Part shown: in pieces, positions 48,886 to 57,656 of the stretch | Layout of the letters: every line of letters starts with the position of its first letter | Numbering within the stretch: position 1 is the stretch's first letter | Assembly: GCA_035293805.1 (NCBI GenBank) | Contig: DATGMD010000061.1 | Coordinates: 47,168-111,167 of the forward strand | Direction of reading: 5' to 3' | Origin: JAJPHF01 sp035293805 | Lineage (GTDB): Bacteria > Chloroflexota > UBA6077 > JAJPHF01 | Length of the DNA: 64,000 nt | The notes under the pieces: model-generated | Seen by the model: only the letters and a program-made list of their open reading frames with translations | Database searches by the model: none | What the model was told of the DNA's origin: nothing | Made by a program: the position numbers and the translations under genes

Positions 48886-50268
48886 ATGGACCGCGCCGCG
48901 TATCTCGCCGCCCTCGACGCGGGCCTGGGCGCGCTCGACGCCTGGGCGGCGCGCTGGCCGGCCGTCGCGCCCGACCCCACCACCGTCGTCCCGCCCGAGC
49001 GCGTGGCGGCCGTCCTCGACACGCTCGCCACGCGGCTGCGCGACAACTACCCGTTCTTCCACCCCAGCTACGCCGCGCAGATGATGAACGCGCCCCACCC
49101 CGTCGCCCAGCTGGCCTACGCGCTCGCCATGCGTATCAACCCCAACAACCACGCGCTGGATGGCGGCCCGGCCACGGCGGCGCTGGAGCGCGAGGCCGTG
49201 GCCGAAGTCGCCCGCATGCTCGGCTACCCGCAACACCTCGGCCACCTGACGAGCAGCGGCACGATCGCCAACCTGGAGGCGCTGTGGGTGGCCCGCGAGG
49301 AGCGGCCCGGCCGCGCCATCGCCTACAGCGCCCAGGCCCACTACACCCACGCCCGCGCTTGCGCGCTGCTCGGCGTGCGCGGCGTGCCCATCCCCTGCGA
49401 CGCCGCCGGCCGCATGGACCTCGCCGCCCTCGCCCGCCACCTGGCCCAGGATGACGTGGGCACGGTCGTGGCGACCATCGGCACGACCGGCCTGGGCGCC
49501 GTCGATCCGCTGCACGAGATCCTGCCGCTGGCGGGGGCGCACGGCGCCCGTGTCCACGCCGACGCGGCCTACGGCGGCTTCTTCACACTCCTCGCCCAGC
49601 GGGAGCCGAGCCCGGTCGCGGCGGCGCCGTTCCGGGCCCTGGCGGCCTGCGACAGCGTGGTGGTCGATCCCCATAAGCGGGGGCTCCAGCCCTTCGGCTG
49701 CGGCGCCGTGCTGTTCCGCGACCCGGCCGTCGCCCGCGTCTACCAGCACGACTCGCCGGCCACGTATTACACGTCGGCCGAGCTACACCTGGGCGAGATC
49801 AGCCTGGAGTGCTCGCGGGCCGGCGCCGCGGCGGCCGCCTTCTGGGCGACGCTCCAGTGCCTGCCCCTCGCGCCCGACGCCGGGCTGGGGACGATCCTGG
49901 CGCGCACGCGCGCGGCGGCGGTCACCTGGGCCGCGCGCCTGGCCGCGAGCCCCTACCTGCGCCTGGTCGTCGAGCCCGACCTGGATATCCTGGCCTACTT
50001 CCCCGCCGCCCAGCCAGCCACCGCCACCGCGATCAGCGCCGCCAGCGACGCTCTCTTCATCGCGCTCATGGCCGACCCCGCCGAGCCGGTCTACCTCGCC
50101 AAGCTGACCGTCGAGCGCGACCTGCTCGCCGCCCGCTACCCCGCGATCGTCTGGGACCGGCCGACGATGACCGTGCTCCGCAGCGTCCTCATGAAGCCCG
50201 AGCACCTCGCCGCCATCGACGCCCTCCACGCCCGCGTCGAGCGCGCCGCTGCCGCGATCGTTGGCTAG
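48886..50268 (+). CDS. PLP-dependent group II decarboxylase family protein
   Basis: The 460-residue protein is a fold-type I PLP enzyme of the glutamate/aromatic-amino-acid decarboxylase group: FHPSYAAQMMNAPHPVAQLAYALAMRINPNNHALDGGPATAALEREAV near the N terminus, HLTSSGTIANLEALWVAREE, VATIGTTGLGAVDPLHEI, HADAAYGGFFTLL, and the Schiff-base Lys in VVVDPHKRGLQPFGCGAVLFRD. The substrate amino acid cannot be named; the C-terminal part differs from the well-known GAD and DDC types. It is probably cytoplasmic and homodimeric. TACACT at about 48845-48850 is a possible -10. The ATG at 48886 is preceded by AAAGGAG at a slightly long distance. Confidence 0.9.
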   Translation: MDRAAYLAALDAGLGALDAWAARWPAVAPDPTTVVPPERVAAVLDTLATRLRDNYPFFHPSYAAQMMNAPHPVAQLAYALAMRINPNNHALDGGPATAALEREAVAEVARMLGYPQHLGHLTSSGTIANLEALWVAREERPGRAIAYSAQAHYTHARACALLGVRGVPIPCDAAGRMDLAALARHLAQDDVGTVVATIGTTGLGAVDPLHEILPLAGAHGARVHADAAYGGFFTLLAQREPSPVAAAPFRALAACDSVVVDPHKRGLQPFGCGAVLFRDPAVARVYQHDSPATYYTSAELHLGEISLECSRAGAAAAAFWATLQCLPLAPDAGLGTILARTRAAAVTWAARLAASPYLRLVVEPDLDILAYFPAAQPATATAISAASDALFIALMADPAEPVYLAKLTVERDLLAARYPAIVWDRPTMTVLRSVLMKPEHLAAIDALHARVERAAAAIVG

Positions 50269-50292
50269 TCGACGGACGTGACTGCACTCAGG

Positions 50293-50652
50293 TCATGCCG
50301 GGCGTGTAATTCGCACGCGGATACCGCGCGCCCTCACTACCAGCAGGCAGTCGAGGCGATCAGGATACCGAGCAATGATCTCGTCCAGGCGCGCGATCCG
50401 GCCATCGAGGTCGGTCGCGGGAAGCCGGAATAAGATCACGCCGGCGTGCGGCTGTCCATGGCGCACGACCAGGTCACCGAAGTCTCGGTCCTCAGTGATT
50501 ACTACGCGGCGCTCGCTGTACGCGAGCGCCAGCACTCGCTCGTCGCTGATGGCGCGAGGATGGTCCCGGACGATAGAAGTAACATCATGCCCCTGACTTG
50601 CGCGGTAGTTGCCGACGCGGACGTCGGCACTCTCGTCGAGCAGGAACCTCAT
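50293..50652 (-). CDS. DUF5615 (PIN-like) toxin-type protein
   Basis: The 119-residue protein begins MRFLLDESADVRVGNYRASQGHDVTSIVRD and continues VLALAYSERRVVITEDRDFGDLVVRHGQPHAGVILFRL, the DUF5615/Mut7-C-type PIN-like fold with the conserved Asp residues (LLDE, TEDRDFGDL). These proteins are paired with DUF433 as presumed RNase toxins. Its start overlaps the stop of the DUF433 gene by four bases (ATGA). It lies downstream in the same operon and is probably a toxin under antitoxin control. It ends 24 bases from the converging decarboxylase gene. Confidence 0.88.
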   Translation of the reverse strand: MRFLLDESADVRVGNYRASQGHDVTSIVRDHPRAISDERVLALAYSERRVVITEDRDFGDLVVRHGQPHAGVILFRLPATDLDGRIARLDEIIARYPDRLDCLLVVRARGIRVRITRPA

Positions 50653-50924
50653 GCCGGGGAAGGCTGCTTATGGTCCAGGCGCTGGCTGGGACGCGAGGCG
50701 CGACGGCGGGAGACGGCCACCTGCGCGTAGGCGAGACAGGCTTTCACGTCATCCGGCGTGAGCCGGGGGTAGGCGGCGTAGAGGTCCGCGAGGTCCAGGT
50801 TCTCGGCCAGACGGGCAAGGACGAGCTCCACGGGTATCCGCGTGCCCTTAACGACCGGCTTCCCAACGAGAACCGCCGGGTCCATAACGATGCGCTCGTG
50901 CAGCGAGTCTCGTTTCCCTGGCAC
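50649..50924 (-). CDS. DUF433 antitoxin-type protein
   Basis: The core RIVMDPAVLVGKPVVKGTRIPVELVLARLAENLDLADLYAAYPRLTPDDVKACLAYAQVAV is the DUF433 family, a winged-helix-like protein found upstream of DUF5615. It is the presumed antitoxin. The GTG at 50924 was chosen because GGGAG lies seven bases before it; an ATG at 50960 in frame is possible and could be leaderless (TATGGT -10-like directly upstream). The start/stop overlap with the toxin gene is ATGA. C-terminal residues are basic. It probably represses its own promoter. Confidence 0.85.
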   Translation of the reverse strand: MPGKRDSLHERIVMDPAVLVGKPVVKGTRIPVELVLARLAENLDLADLYAAYPRLTPDDVKACLAYAQVAVSRRRASRPSQRLDHKQPSPA

Positions 50925-51163
50925 CGCGACGCTCCCTGTACAGCACGCCCAGTACACCATACCATGACACGGCCGACGCCGCGCCGTCGTCGTCGGCTAG
51001 CGGCCGTCAGGTAGCGTGAGCAGGAGACGCCGACACGCCCCGCTACCCTTGCGGATGACGAGCCCGGGCGCTGCTGGTGCAGCGCCCGGATCGCCTCGCG
51101 GCAGAGTCCGAGCGCGCCGGCGCTGGTAGCGGAAGCAGGTTCTCGGCGGCCGCCGGGCCGGGG

Positions 51164-51532
51164 CTAACGCAGGTCGGATACCTGGACCGACCAGTTAGTG
51201 TTGGCGCCGTCGATCACCAGGTAGAAGCGCCCGGGGCCGTTGTGCTCCGTGACGGTGCCATTCGGGCTCCCGACGCTGCCCGACACGCTGCCGGCGGGTA
51301 GGCGCGTGTCCGCGTTGAAGATGGCGATGCTCAGGTAGCCGGGGATGCTGTCGCGGTCCTGGGCGGTCCACGTGAGCGTCCAATCGGCGCTGGCCACCGA
51401 GAAGGGATCGGTGGTCTGCTGCACCCCGTTTCCGGACCACTGCTGTACGGTGTGCGGGCTCTGGGCGCCCGCGCCCACCGGCGCCAGCGCGAGAAGCAGC
51501 GCGAGGCTGCCGCCGGCTATCCACTGTCGCAT
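51164..51532 (-). CDS. Small secreted beta-rich protein, 122 aa
   Basis: The signal peptide MRQWIAGGSLALLLALAPVGAGAQ precedes about 98 residues rich in Ser, Thr, Asn, Trp and Val with alternating beta pattern: TVQQWSGNGVQQTTDPFSVASADWTLTWTAQDRDSIPGYLSIAIFNADTRLPAGSVSGSVGSPNGTVTEHNGPGRFYLVIDGANTNWSVQV. This resembles small beta-sandwich proteins seen widely in exported form. No Cys or enzyme motif. I do not name a family. It is divergent from the HTH gene and GGAGGGAACC precedes its ATG. Function unknown. Confidence 0.7.
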   Translation of the reverse strand: MRQWIAGGSLALLLALAPVGAGAQSPHTVQQWSGNGVQQTTDPFSVASADWTLTWTAQDRDSIPGYLSIAIFNADTRLPAGSVSGSVGSPNGTVTEHNGPGRFYLVIDGANTNWSVQVSDLR

Positions 51533-51853
51533 GGTTCCCTCCAGCCGTAATGCTCCCGGGCCTGTGACCCGCCGGCCGGCTGTAGCAGATTGCGGGCCAC
51601 CGACCGCGCCGCCCGCCGGCTGCCTACGACGCTGTGCTGTATTGGCGGGCAGCCAGGTCCCCGGTACGCGCTCACCGTCCGGGTCGATCGCGGGCAGCCC
51701 CGCAAATGGCCCCCGCGCAGCTCCACCGACATATTAGTAGGTGCGGCCCCAGGGGACTGCAGAGCTGCTACTCGAAGCGGGCGCGACCGGCGAGCCTCCG
51801 CTACACTTGAAGTACTCGGATTGAAGGAGAGCAGAGGATAGGAGATCGACGAT
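51533..51853. other. Divergent intergenic region before the HTH/PIN pair
   Basis: No gene is supported. The GC content falls towards the HTH gene. TACACT at 51802-51807 is a possible -10 for that operon, about 47 bases before its ATG, and GGATAGGAGATCGACGAT supplies its ribosome site. A GATCGCGGGCAGCCCCGC short hairpin is present near 51687-51704. Confidence 0.4.
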
Positions 51854-52165
51854 ATGGAGCTGCTGACCGTTGACGATACAGCGGAAGCCCTCAAGGTAAG
51901 CACTACGACGGTCCGCCGCTTCATTGCGGATGGTAGACTGCCAGCAGTCAAGGTAGGAAAGGTGGTGCGTGTGCGAAGAGAGGCCGTCGAGCAACTGGCG
52001 CAGCCTGTCCAACCGAAGGCCAGGCGCGAACGCTCGCGGGCTCGTCCGATGACGGCGGATGATCCTATGAGCAAGCTCGTAGGGTCGGTCACCGACGCGC
52101 CGCCAACTGACTCCAGCAAGAAGTATGAGTACCTGGCTGACGCCATCACGCTCAAGCAGCGGTGA
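51854..52165 (+). CDS. Excisionase-type HTH protein (antitoxin-like)
   Basis: The first ~55 residues, MELLTVDDTAEALKVSTTTVRRFIADGRLPAVKVGKVVRVRREAVEQL, form the MerR-like/excisionase winged HTH used in mobile elements and some antitoxins. The remainder is a charged tail ending in KYEYLADAITLKQR, which may bind the PIN protein. The stop overlaps the GTG of the PIN gene (GTGA), so the two are translationally coupled. GC content is lower than in flanking genes, which suggests recent transfer. Probably a DNA-binding antitoxin of a VapBC-like system; this is inference from arrangement. Confidence 0.82.
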   Translation: MELLTVDDTAEALKVSTTTVRRFIADGRLPAVKVGKVVRVRREAVEQLAQPVQPKARRERSRARPMTADDPMSKLVGSVTDAPPTDSSKKYEYLADAITLKQR

Positions 52166-52608
52166 ACGCCCATGTTCGGTCTGGCCTGCCGCGCCACGTA
52201 TTCTTGGACTCGTCAGGGTATCTGGCTGTCACCAGCCAGAGGGACGTTCATCACCAGACGGCAGCGCGTGCCTGGGCCACCTTTGTCCGGGAAGGCTGGC
52301 TGACATATACGAGCAACTACGTCGTCGCGGAGACGCACGCCCTGTTTCTCACTCGTTTGGGCCGCGGCCCGGCAGCTCGCTTCCTGGCGCAGTTCGACGC
52401 CACTGCCACGGTCGTCCTTCAAGTACGCCCCGCCGACCAGGAGCGAGCACGGCAGCTTGTCTTCCAGTACGATGACAAGACCTTCTCTTTCACCGACGCT
52501 ACCAGCTTTGTATTGATGGAACGCCTGCGCATCGGCGTGGCCCTGACCACCGACCACAACTTTGCGCAGTATGGCTTTCAGATGGTAGGTGTAGAACGGC
52601 GCAGCTAG
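52162..52608 (+). CDS. PIN-domain toxin (VapC-like)
   Basis: The 148-residue protein carries the PIN acidic residues: HVFLDSSGYLAVTSQRDVHHQTAARAWATFVREGWLTYTSNYVVAETHALFLTRLG (Asp of FLDSSG, Glu of VVAETH) and FSFTDATSFVLMERLRIGVALTTDHNFAQYGFQ (Asp of FTDATS and TTDHNF). The acidic-residue pattern is intact, so it can be a working Mg2+-dependent RNase. It starts with GTG overlapping the antitoxin stop. GC content is lower than in its neighbours. Probably cleaves a specific RNA when freed from its antitoxin. Confidence 0.87.
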   Translation: MNAHVRSGLPRHVFLDSSGYLAVTSQRDVHHQTAARAWATFVREGWLTYTSNYVVAETHALFLTRLGRGPAARFLAQFDATATVVLQVRPADQERARQLVFQYDDKTFSFTDATSFVLMERLRIGVALTTDHNFAQYGFQMVGVERRS

Positions 52609-52733
52609 ACTCAGATGGGGCACGTCCGGGAATTCTGGCGCGGGGGCTATCGCACGAGAAGTCCTGGCCATCGCATGGCTCGGCCGGCCGCGAGCTGCTA
52701 CACAACGTGCATAGGGCAGAGAGGGGACTAGCG

Positions 52734-53519
52734 ATGATCGAGGCGGAGCAGACGTTCGTTACCACGATGGGCAAGGCGGAGCTGGACCGCGTGACGCTGC
52801 GAGGCTACGACCTGTGTACCGAGTTGGTGGGTCGCCTGACGTTCGGCCAAATGGCGTACCTGATGCTCACCGGCCAGATGCCGACGCCCGAGCAGGGGCG
52901 CATGGTGGACAGCCTGCTGGTGATCCTGGTCGAGCACGGCATGACCTCCAGCGCCATCGCCGCGCGCCTGACCTACTCCACCGCGCCCGAGGCACTGCAA
53001 GGCGCCGTGGCGTCGGCGATCCTCGGCGCCGGCAGCGTCCACCTCGGCTCGGCCACCGACTGCGCCCACATGCTCACCGACGCGCTCGCCGGTCAGCCCG
53101 CCGACGCCGACCTGGACAGCCTCGCCGAGTCGCTGGTCGACCGCTACACGGCCGAGCGCCGCATCCTGCCCGGCCTGGGCCACCGCACCCACAGCGGCGG
53201 CGATCCGCGCGCCGACCGCCTGTTCGAGATCGCCGCCGAGACGGGCGTGGCCGGGCGGCACTGTGCGCTGCTGCGGCTGATCTCCGAGAAGGCGAGCGCG
53301 CGGCGCGGGCGGCTGCTGCCGGTGAACGTGACGGGGGCGATGGGCGCCATCTCGTGCGACCTGGGGCTGCCGTGGCAGGTGGCGAAGGGCTTCGCCATCG
53401 TCGGCCGCGCGCTCGGCGCCGTGGCCCACCTGGCCGACGAGGTGCGCGAGCCGATGGGCAAGCGCATGAGCGATCTCATCAACGCCCACGTCGTCTACCA
53501 GGACCCGCCCGGGCGCTAG
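52734..53519 (+). CDS. Citrate-synthase-family lyase (citryl-CoA lyase-like)
   Basis: The 261-residue protein is a short member of the citrate synthase family: LTFGQMAYLMLTGQMPTPEQGRMVDSLLVILVEHGMTSSAIAARLTYS, GAVASAILGAGSVHLGSATDCAHM, LPGLGHRTHSGGDPRADRLFEIA (the GxGHxxxxxxDPR motif of the catalytic His region), and the RRGRLLPVNVTGAMGAISCDLGLPWQVAKGFAIVGRALG C-terminal half. The family N-terminal small domain is shortened, as in citryl-CoA lyases and DddD-like proteins. It probably cleaves a citryl- or related acyl-CoA; the exact substrate is not known. The ATG follows GAGAGGGGACTAGCG. Confidence 0.87.
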   Translation: MIEAEQTFVTTMGKAELDRVTLRGYDLCTELVGRLTFGQMAYLMLTGQMPTPEQGRMVDSLLVILVEHGMTSSAIAARLTYSTAPEALQGAVASAILGAGSVHLGSATDCAHMLTDALAGQPADADLDSLAESLVDRYTAERRILPGLGHRTHSGGDPRADRLFEIAAETGVAGRHCALLRLISEKASARRGRLLPVNVTGAMGAISCDLGLPWQVAKGFAIVGRALGAVAHLADEVREPMGKRMSDLINAHVVYQDPPGR

Positions 53520-53718
53520 CCGCCCGCGATCAGACCGGCGGGGCAGTCGCATTTCCGGCAGGGCGAAGCGAGTAGTGTCCTTACGGTACGGCCGGTGTAG
53601 GGGCGCTGCTGGCTGCGCCCTGCTGGTCGCCACCCGGCCCGGTCCACGCGCCCTGCTGCTGGCTGCGCCCGACTCCGGCCGACTCCCATACCCTGCTCGG
53701 AGCCGCCGGCCGCGCGAG

Positions 53719-53895
53719 TTACGCGGCCGGCGGGCGCTCGGCGTGCCAGTCGCGCTGATAGCAGCGGACGACGCACAGCCCCGGATCGGGATGAGCCAGC
53801 AGCGTCAGCACTTGCAGGCCCTGCTCCGCGGGGCGATCCGGGGCCAGGTCGCCCACGAGGCTGCGGGGAACGATCGCGGTCCAGGCCAGGCGCAT
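53719..53895 (-). CDS. Small hypothetical protein, 58 aa
   Basis: The ATG at 53895 has GAGAGGAGTGCTGACC before it, a good ribosome site. The product MRLAWTAIVPRSLVGDLAPDRPAEQGLQVLTLLAHPDPGLCVVRCYQRDWHAERPPAA reads as a short alpha/beta unit with two Cys. No family is recognised. Composition and the ribosome site suggest a real small gene, but its length limits certainty. It is monocistronic, and neighbours are the lyase gene and a substrate-binding lipoprotein gene, both on the other strand. Confidence 0.45.
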   Translation of the reverse strand: MRLAWTAIVPRSLVGDLAPDRPAEQGLQVLTLLAHPDPGLCVVRCYQRDWHAERPPAA

Positions 53896-54178
53896 GGTCA
53901 GCACTCCTCTCGCCGCGCACTCACTGTGCCTACACTATCTATCGGCCAGCCAGCCGCCGGCCGTGAGGCCGCTCACACGCGGAATGTGAATGCGCTCACC
54001 TCCTGCCTCGCGTCAGCGCAGTCCCCATGCCCGGCGAGCGCCCCGGGGCGCTCGCCGGGTCCTCCTGAGATGAAGCCGTGACGCCGCGGCTGTAATGCGC
54101 CGCGCTGCCCCGCGTGCTTGACGCCCGCGGCGGCGCGGCGCATAGTAGCGCCAGCGAATCGCCCGCGGGGAGGCAGCG

Positions 54179-55318
54179 ATGATCGTGCTCGCGCGGCGCC
54201 TCGGCGTCCTCGCTCTACTCCTGCTGATGCTGACAGGCATAGCCTGCCAGGGCGCCCCGCGGAGCGGGGCCGGCTCGCCCGCCGCCGGCGCCGCCGGGAC
54301 GCCCGGCAGCGTGCCCGCCGCCCCGACCGCTCCTGCGGGGGCGCCCGCCGCCACACCGAGCGCCGCCGTGGCCGCGTCCGCGCCCATCAAGATTCGGTTC
54401 AGCCAGCCGCTCGACGCGCTCTCGCTGATCAGCATGTACGTCGCCCGCGGCAATGGCTATTTCACGGACGAAGGGCTCGACGTGGACGTGGTGACGTTCA
54501 GCGGCGGCGGCCCCGACGTGCAGGCGCTGATCGCCGGCGACGTCGAGTTCGATGCGACTGCCGCGACCTTCCTGATCAGCGCCTACCAGGAGGGCACGCC
54601 GCTGCTCGGCGTCGCGAGCATCCTCAACCGCGCCATCGTGAACGCCGTCATGCACAAGGACGTGGCGCAGGCCCGCGGCATCACGGCCGCCAGCCCCCTG
54701 CGCGACAAGCTCGCCGCCCTGCGCGGGCTCACGCTCGGCGTCTCGCGGCCAGGCTCGCTGACGTTTCAGATCGCCACGTACTGGGCACAGAAGGCCGGTC
54801 TCACGCCCGGCACGGACGTGAACATCCTGGCAGTGGGCGGCGGCGCGGGGATGATCGCCTCGCTGGAGCAGCGCAACGTGGACGTGATCATCAACTCGCC
54901 GCCCGAGCCCGACGAGGCGGTGCGCCAGGGCATCGGCGTCATGCTCATCAGCAACGCCGCCGGCGATGATCCCGACCTGGCCGACTTTCTGCAGCAGGTG
55001 GTGCTCACGCGGCCGGACTACGCGCGCGACCACCCCGACATCGTGCGGCGCGTGGTGCGCGCGCTGGTGCGGGCCAACCGCTGGGTCACCGAGCATTCGG
55101 CCGAGGAGGCGGCCGCCATCTTGCAGCCGTTCTTCAGCCAGATGCCGGCCGACACGCTGCTGGACTCGACGCGCTCCGTGCGGGCCGCTGTGCCCGCCGA
55201 TGGCCGCATGACGGAGCGGGGCGTCGTCGTGAACTATGAGCTGATGGAGCTAACCGGCGCGCTCAAGGCCCGTCCGCCCTGGGACGCGCTGGTGACCAAC
55301 GAGTACCTGCCCCAGTAA
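54179..55318 (+). CDS. ABC transporter substrate-binding lipoprotein (NMT1/SsuA-like)
   Basis: The lipoprotein signal ends at LLMLTGIACQG, followed by an Ala/Pro/Gly linker of about 45 residues. The core is PIKIRFSQPLDALSLISMYVARGNGYFTDEGLDVDVVTFSGGGPDVQALIAGDVEFDATAATFLISAYQEGTPLLGVASI, then LRGLTLGVSRPGSLTFQIATYWAQKAGLTPGTDVNILAVGGGAGMIASLEQRNVDVIINSPP, typical of two-lobed NMT1/THI5 binding proteins. It would deliver a small ligand from outside the membrane to an ABC importer that is not encoded nearby. GGGGAGGCAGCG precedes the ATG. It is convergent with the Rieske-protein gene, with 60 bases between stops. The ligand cannot be told. Confidence 0.88.
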   Translation: MIVLARRLGVLALLLLMLTGIACQGAPRSGAGSPAAGAAGTPGSVPAAPTAPAGAPAATPSAAVAASAPIKIRFSQPLDALSLISMYVARGNGYFTDEGLDVDVVTFSGGGPDVQALIAGDVEFDATAATFLISAYQEGTPLLGVASILNRAIVNAVMHKDVAQARGITAASPLRDKLAALRGLTLGVSRPGSLTFQIATYWAQKAGLTPGTDVNILAVGGGAGMIASLEQRNVDVIINSPPEPDEAVRQGIGVMLISNAAGDDPDLADFLQQVVLTRPDYARDHPDIVRRVVRALVRANRWVTEHSAEEAAAILQPFFSQMPADTLLDSTRSVRAAVPADGRMTERGVVVNYELMELTGALKARPPWDALVTNEYLPQ

Positions 55319-55378
55319 GGCGGCCCGAGGCTATCGGCTGTCGGGCGTCCCTCGCCGTGACCGGGCGCGGCGGCGGGG

Positions 55379-55708
55379 CTACGCCGCGGGGCCGCGCGGC
55401 GTCGGATCGAGGAGGACGTCGTCGCCCTCGACGCGCACGGCGTAGGTGGCCACGGGCCGGAACGCCGGCGACCAGACGGCCGCGCCCGTGCGCAGGTCGA
55501 AGCGCCCGCCGTGCAGCGGGCACTCGATCGTGGCGCCCTCCAGGAAGCCCTCGGAGAGCGACGCCTGGGCGTGCGTGCAGGTGTCGTCCACCGCGTAGAA
55601 CGTGCCCGCGCAGTTGAACAGGGCGACCGAGCGTCCGGCGACCTCAACCCGCCGGCCCTGCCCGGACGGGATGTCCGCCACCCGCGCGACCTTGACGAAT
55701 TCGCCCAT
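55379..55708 (-). CDS. Rieske [2Fe-2S] ferredoxin-type protein
   Basis: The 109-residue protein is a bacterial Rieske ferredoxin: VKVARVADIPSGQGRRVEVAGRSVALFNCAGTFYAVDDTCTHAQASLSEGFLEGATIECPLHGGRFDLRTGAAVWSPAFRPVATYAVRVEGDDVLL. The cluster ligands are Cys and His in CTH and Cys and His in CPLH. It carries electrons to an oxygenase or acts as a small redox carrier; the partner is not encoded here. The ATG at 55708 is preceded by AGGGAAGC, and an in-frame upstream extension is not conserved-looking. It is monocistronic and divergent from the glycosidase-like gene. Confidence 0.92.
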   Translation of the reverse strand: MGEFVKVARVADIPSGQGRRVEVAGRSVALFNCAGTFYAVDDTCTHAQASLSEGFLEGATIECPLHGGRFDLRTGAAVWSPAFRPVATYAVRVEGDDVLLDPTPRGPAA

Positions 55709-56012
55709 GCTTCCCTGTACCGTAGTTCGCCGTTTAGCTCGATCGTCGCCGCGTCCTGGCCGGGACCGGCTATGGTGCGCCGGGCGCATTCTAGCATCTC
55801 GCGCCCGCCGGAGCGGTGCGCCGGGCCGGCGCCCGAGCCGGCCGGCTGGTCCGCGGCCGCGATATAGCTGCGCCGCTCGCTACAAGGCCAGTAAGCTATA
55901 GCTTAGCGTGGCCGGCTGTGTCGCGCTGGCGGGTGCCTCGGCAGCCGGCTGCGCGCCGTGGGCGATCGGCCCCGGATCATGGTCCCGCCGGGGGCGGGGC
56001 GAGGGGAGCTAG
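55709..56012. other. Divergent intergenic region
   Basis: No gene is supported. A TATAGC hexamer in GTAAGCTATAGCTTAG (about 55893-55904) forms a small palindrome and could act as -10 or operator for the glycosidase-like gene, whose ribosome site is GGGGCGAGGGGAGCTAG. The rest is GC-rich without notable structure. Confidence 0.35.
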
Positions 56013-57617
56013 ATGAAGCGGGTGATGCTCGGGCGGCTCTTGTTCGGCGTCGTGGTCGCCGCACTGGTGGTGGGGCAGCTGCCGGTCCGCGCGCAGGGCG
56101 TCCCGCCCGCCGCGCAGGGGGGCGCACCGCCCGCCCCGACGCCGCTGCCGCCAGTCAGCAGCGACGATCCGTGGTTTGGGGCGGTCCAGGCGATCTCGGC
56201 ACCGCAGGCCGCCCTCAACGCGGGCGTCAAGTGGCAGCGGCTGATCTTCCCCTGGGACCAGATTCAACCCAACAACAGCGGCGAGTTCCAGCAGGGCTAC
56301 TACTCCGACGCGGACATCGACGCCCAGCTCGCACTAGGCCTCGAGATCATCGGCGTTACGGTGTACACGCCGCGCTGGGCCGCGCGCGACCCGAGCTTTG
56401 GAGGGCGCAGCGTACCCGCCAACCTGCAGCTGCCGATCGACGATCCGCGGAACTACTGGGCAGCCTACGTCAAGCAGCTCGTCGGGCACTACCGCGGGCG
56501 CATCAACAACTGGGTGTTCTACAACGAGCCCGACATGTACCGCGACAACGACTACCACACCTTCGCAGGCACGCCCGAGGACTACGCTCAGGTGCTGAAG
56601 ACGGCGTATTTGGCCGCGAAGTCCGTGAACCCCGACGCGAAGGTGATGATGGCCGGGTTCACCTACTCCTGGGACAAGGAGGCCGGCCGCCCGCAGTACC
56701 TGCAGCGAGTGCTCGACGCCATCGGCGGCGATCCCAACGCGGCGCGGTACAACTGGTACTTCGACGTCGTGGACGCCCACACCTACGGCAACCCGCTGAA
56801 CGCCTACGCCGTGCCGACGGTCTTCCGCCGCATCCTCCGCGAGAAGGGCCTCGACAAGCCCATCTGGATCGCCGAGAGCAACGTGCTCGTCAAGGACGAT
56901 CCGCGGGTAGCCGCCGGCGAGGGCCCGTTCCGGGCGACGCTCGACGAGCAAGCCTCCTACGTGATCGAGGCGATGGCCTTGGCGCGCGCGGCCGGCGTGC
57001 AGCGCTACAGCATCTACAAGATGAAGGACGAGGCCCCCGAGAACGAGGATGAGTACTGGGGCCTGACGCGCAACGACGGCACGGTGCGGCCCGAGTACCT
57101 CGCCTATCAGGTAGCCGCGCGCTACCTGCAGAATGTGCGCGGGGCGACCTACTACTGGGGGGGCTCGCAGATCCCCCCCAGCGAGCAGGAGATCACCACG
57201 CTGTTGGCCTCCAACACCAACCGCTATCAGTGGCCCTGGCCGGCGGCGGTGAACGTGGTGGTGCTCGACCGCGGCGCCGAGCGCGTCACCGTGGTCTGGA
57301 ACGGCTCGCCCCTGCCGGCCACCTACGCCCTGCCGGCCCAGAGTCGCTCGGCGCGGCTCGTGGACAAGTACGGGCGTGAGCAGCCGCTCGCGGCCACCAA
57401 CGGCTACTACCCGCTGAACCTGGAGCCCTCGCGCAACAACTCCGACCCGCGCGACCCGACCGCGTACCTCGTGGGCGGCAGCCCGTGGCTGATCGTCGAG
57501 GACATGACCCAGGCCGTCGCGCCCGCCCCCACCTACACCCCGACGCCCGGCCCGAGCCCGACGCCGCACGCGACGTTCTTGCCGACGCCCAGCCCCATCG
57601 CCCCGCCGCGCCCCTGA
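56013..57617 (+). CDS. Secreted glycoside-hydrolase-like protein (clan GH-A)
   Basis: The signal peptide MKRVMLGRLLFGVVVAALVVGQLPVRAQ precedes a Pro-rich linker and a TIM-barrel domain: PWFGAVQAISAPQAALNAGVKWQRLIFPWDQIQP, GLEIIGVTVYTPRWA, INNWVFYNEPDMYRDND (acid/base Glu in NEP), DAKVMMAGFTYSW, YFDVVDAHTYGNPL and PIWIAESNVLVKDDP (nucleophile Glu in AES). The layout resembles GH39/GH5-type clan GH-A enzymes. A beta-sandwich accessory part follows (residues about 370-490) and a Pro/Thr stalk closes the 534-residue protein. It probably acts on plant or microbial polysaccharide outside the cell. It ends at a 22-bp-arm hairpin. Confidence 0.85.
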   Translation: MKRVMLGRLLFGVVVAALVVGQLPVRAQGVPPAAQGGAPPAPTPLPPVSSDDPWFGAVQAISAPQAALNAGVKWQRLIFPWDQIQPNNSGEFQQGYYSDADIDAQLALGLEIIGVTVYTPRWAARDPSFGGRSVPANLQLPIDDPRNYWAAYVKQLVGHYRGRINNWVFYNEPDMYRDNDYHTFAGTPEDYAQVLKTAYLAAKSVNPDAKVMMAGFTYSWDKEAGRPQYLQRVLDAIGGDPNAARYNWYFDVVDAHTYGNPLNAYAVPTVFRRILREKGLDKPIWIAESNVLVKDDPRVAAGEGPFRATLDEQASYVIEAMALARAAGVQRYSIYKMKDEAPENEDEYWGLTRNDGTVRPEYLAYQVAARYLQNVRGATYYWGGSQIPPSEQEITTLLASNTNRYQWPWPAAVNVVVLDRGAERVTVVWNGSPLPATYALPAQSRSARLVDKYGREQPLAATNGYYPLNLEPSRNNSDPRDPTAYLVGGSPWLIVEDMTQAVAPAPTYTPTPGPSPTPHATFLPTPSPIAPPRP

Positions 57618-57656
57618 CGCGCACGGCCGCGGTCCGCGTCCCGGGGCTCACTGCCA

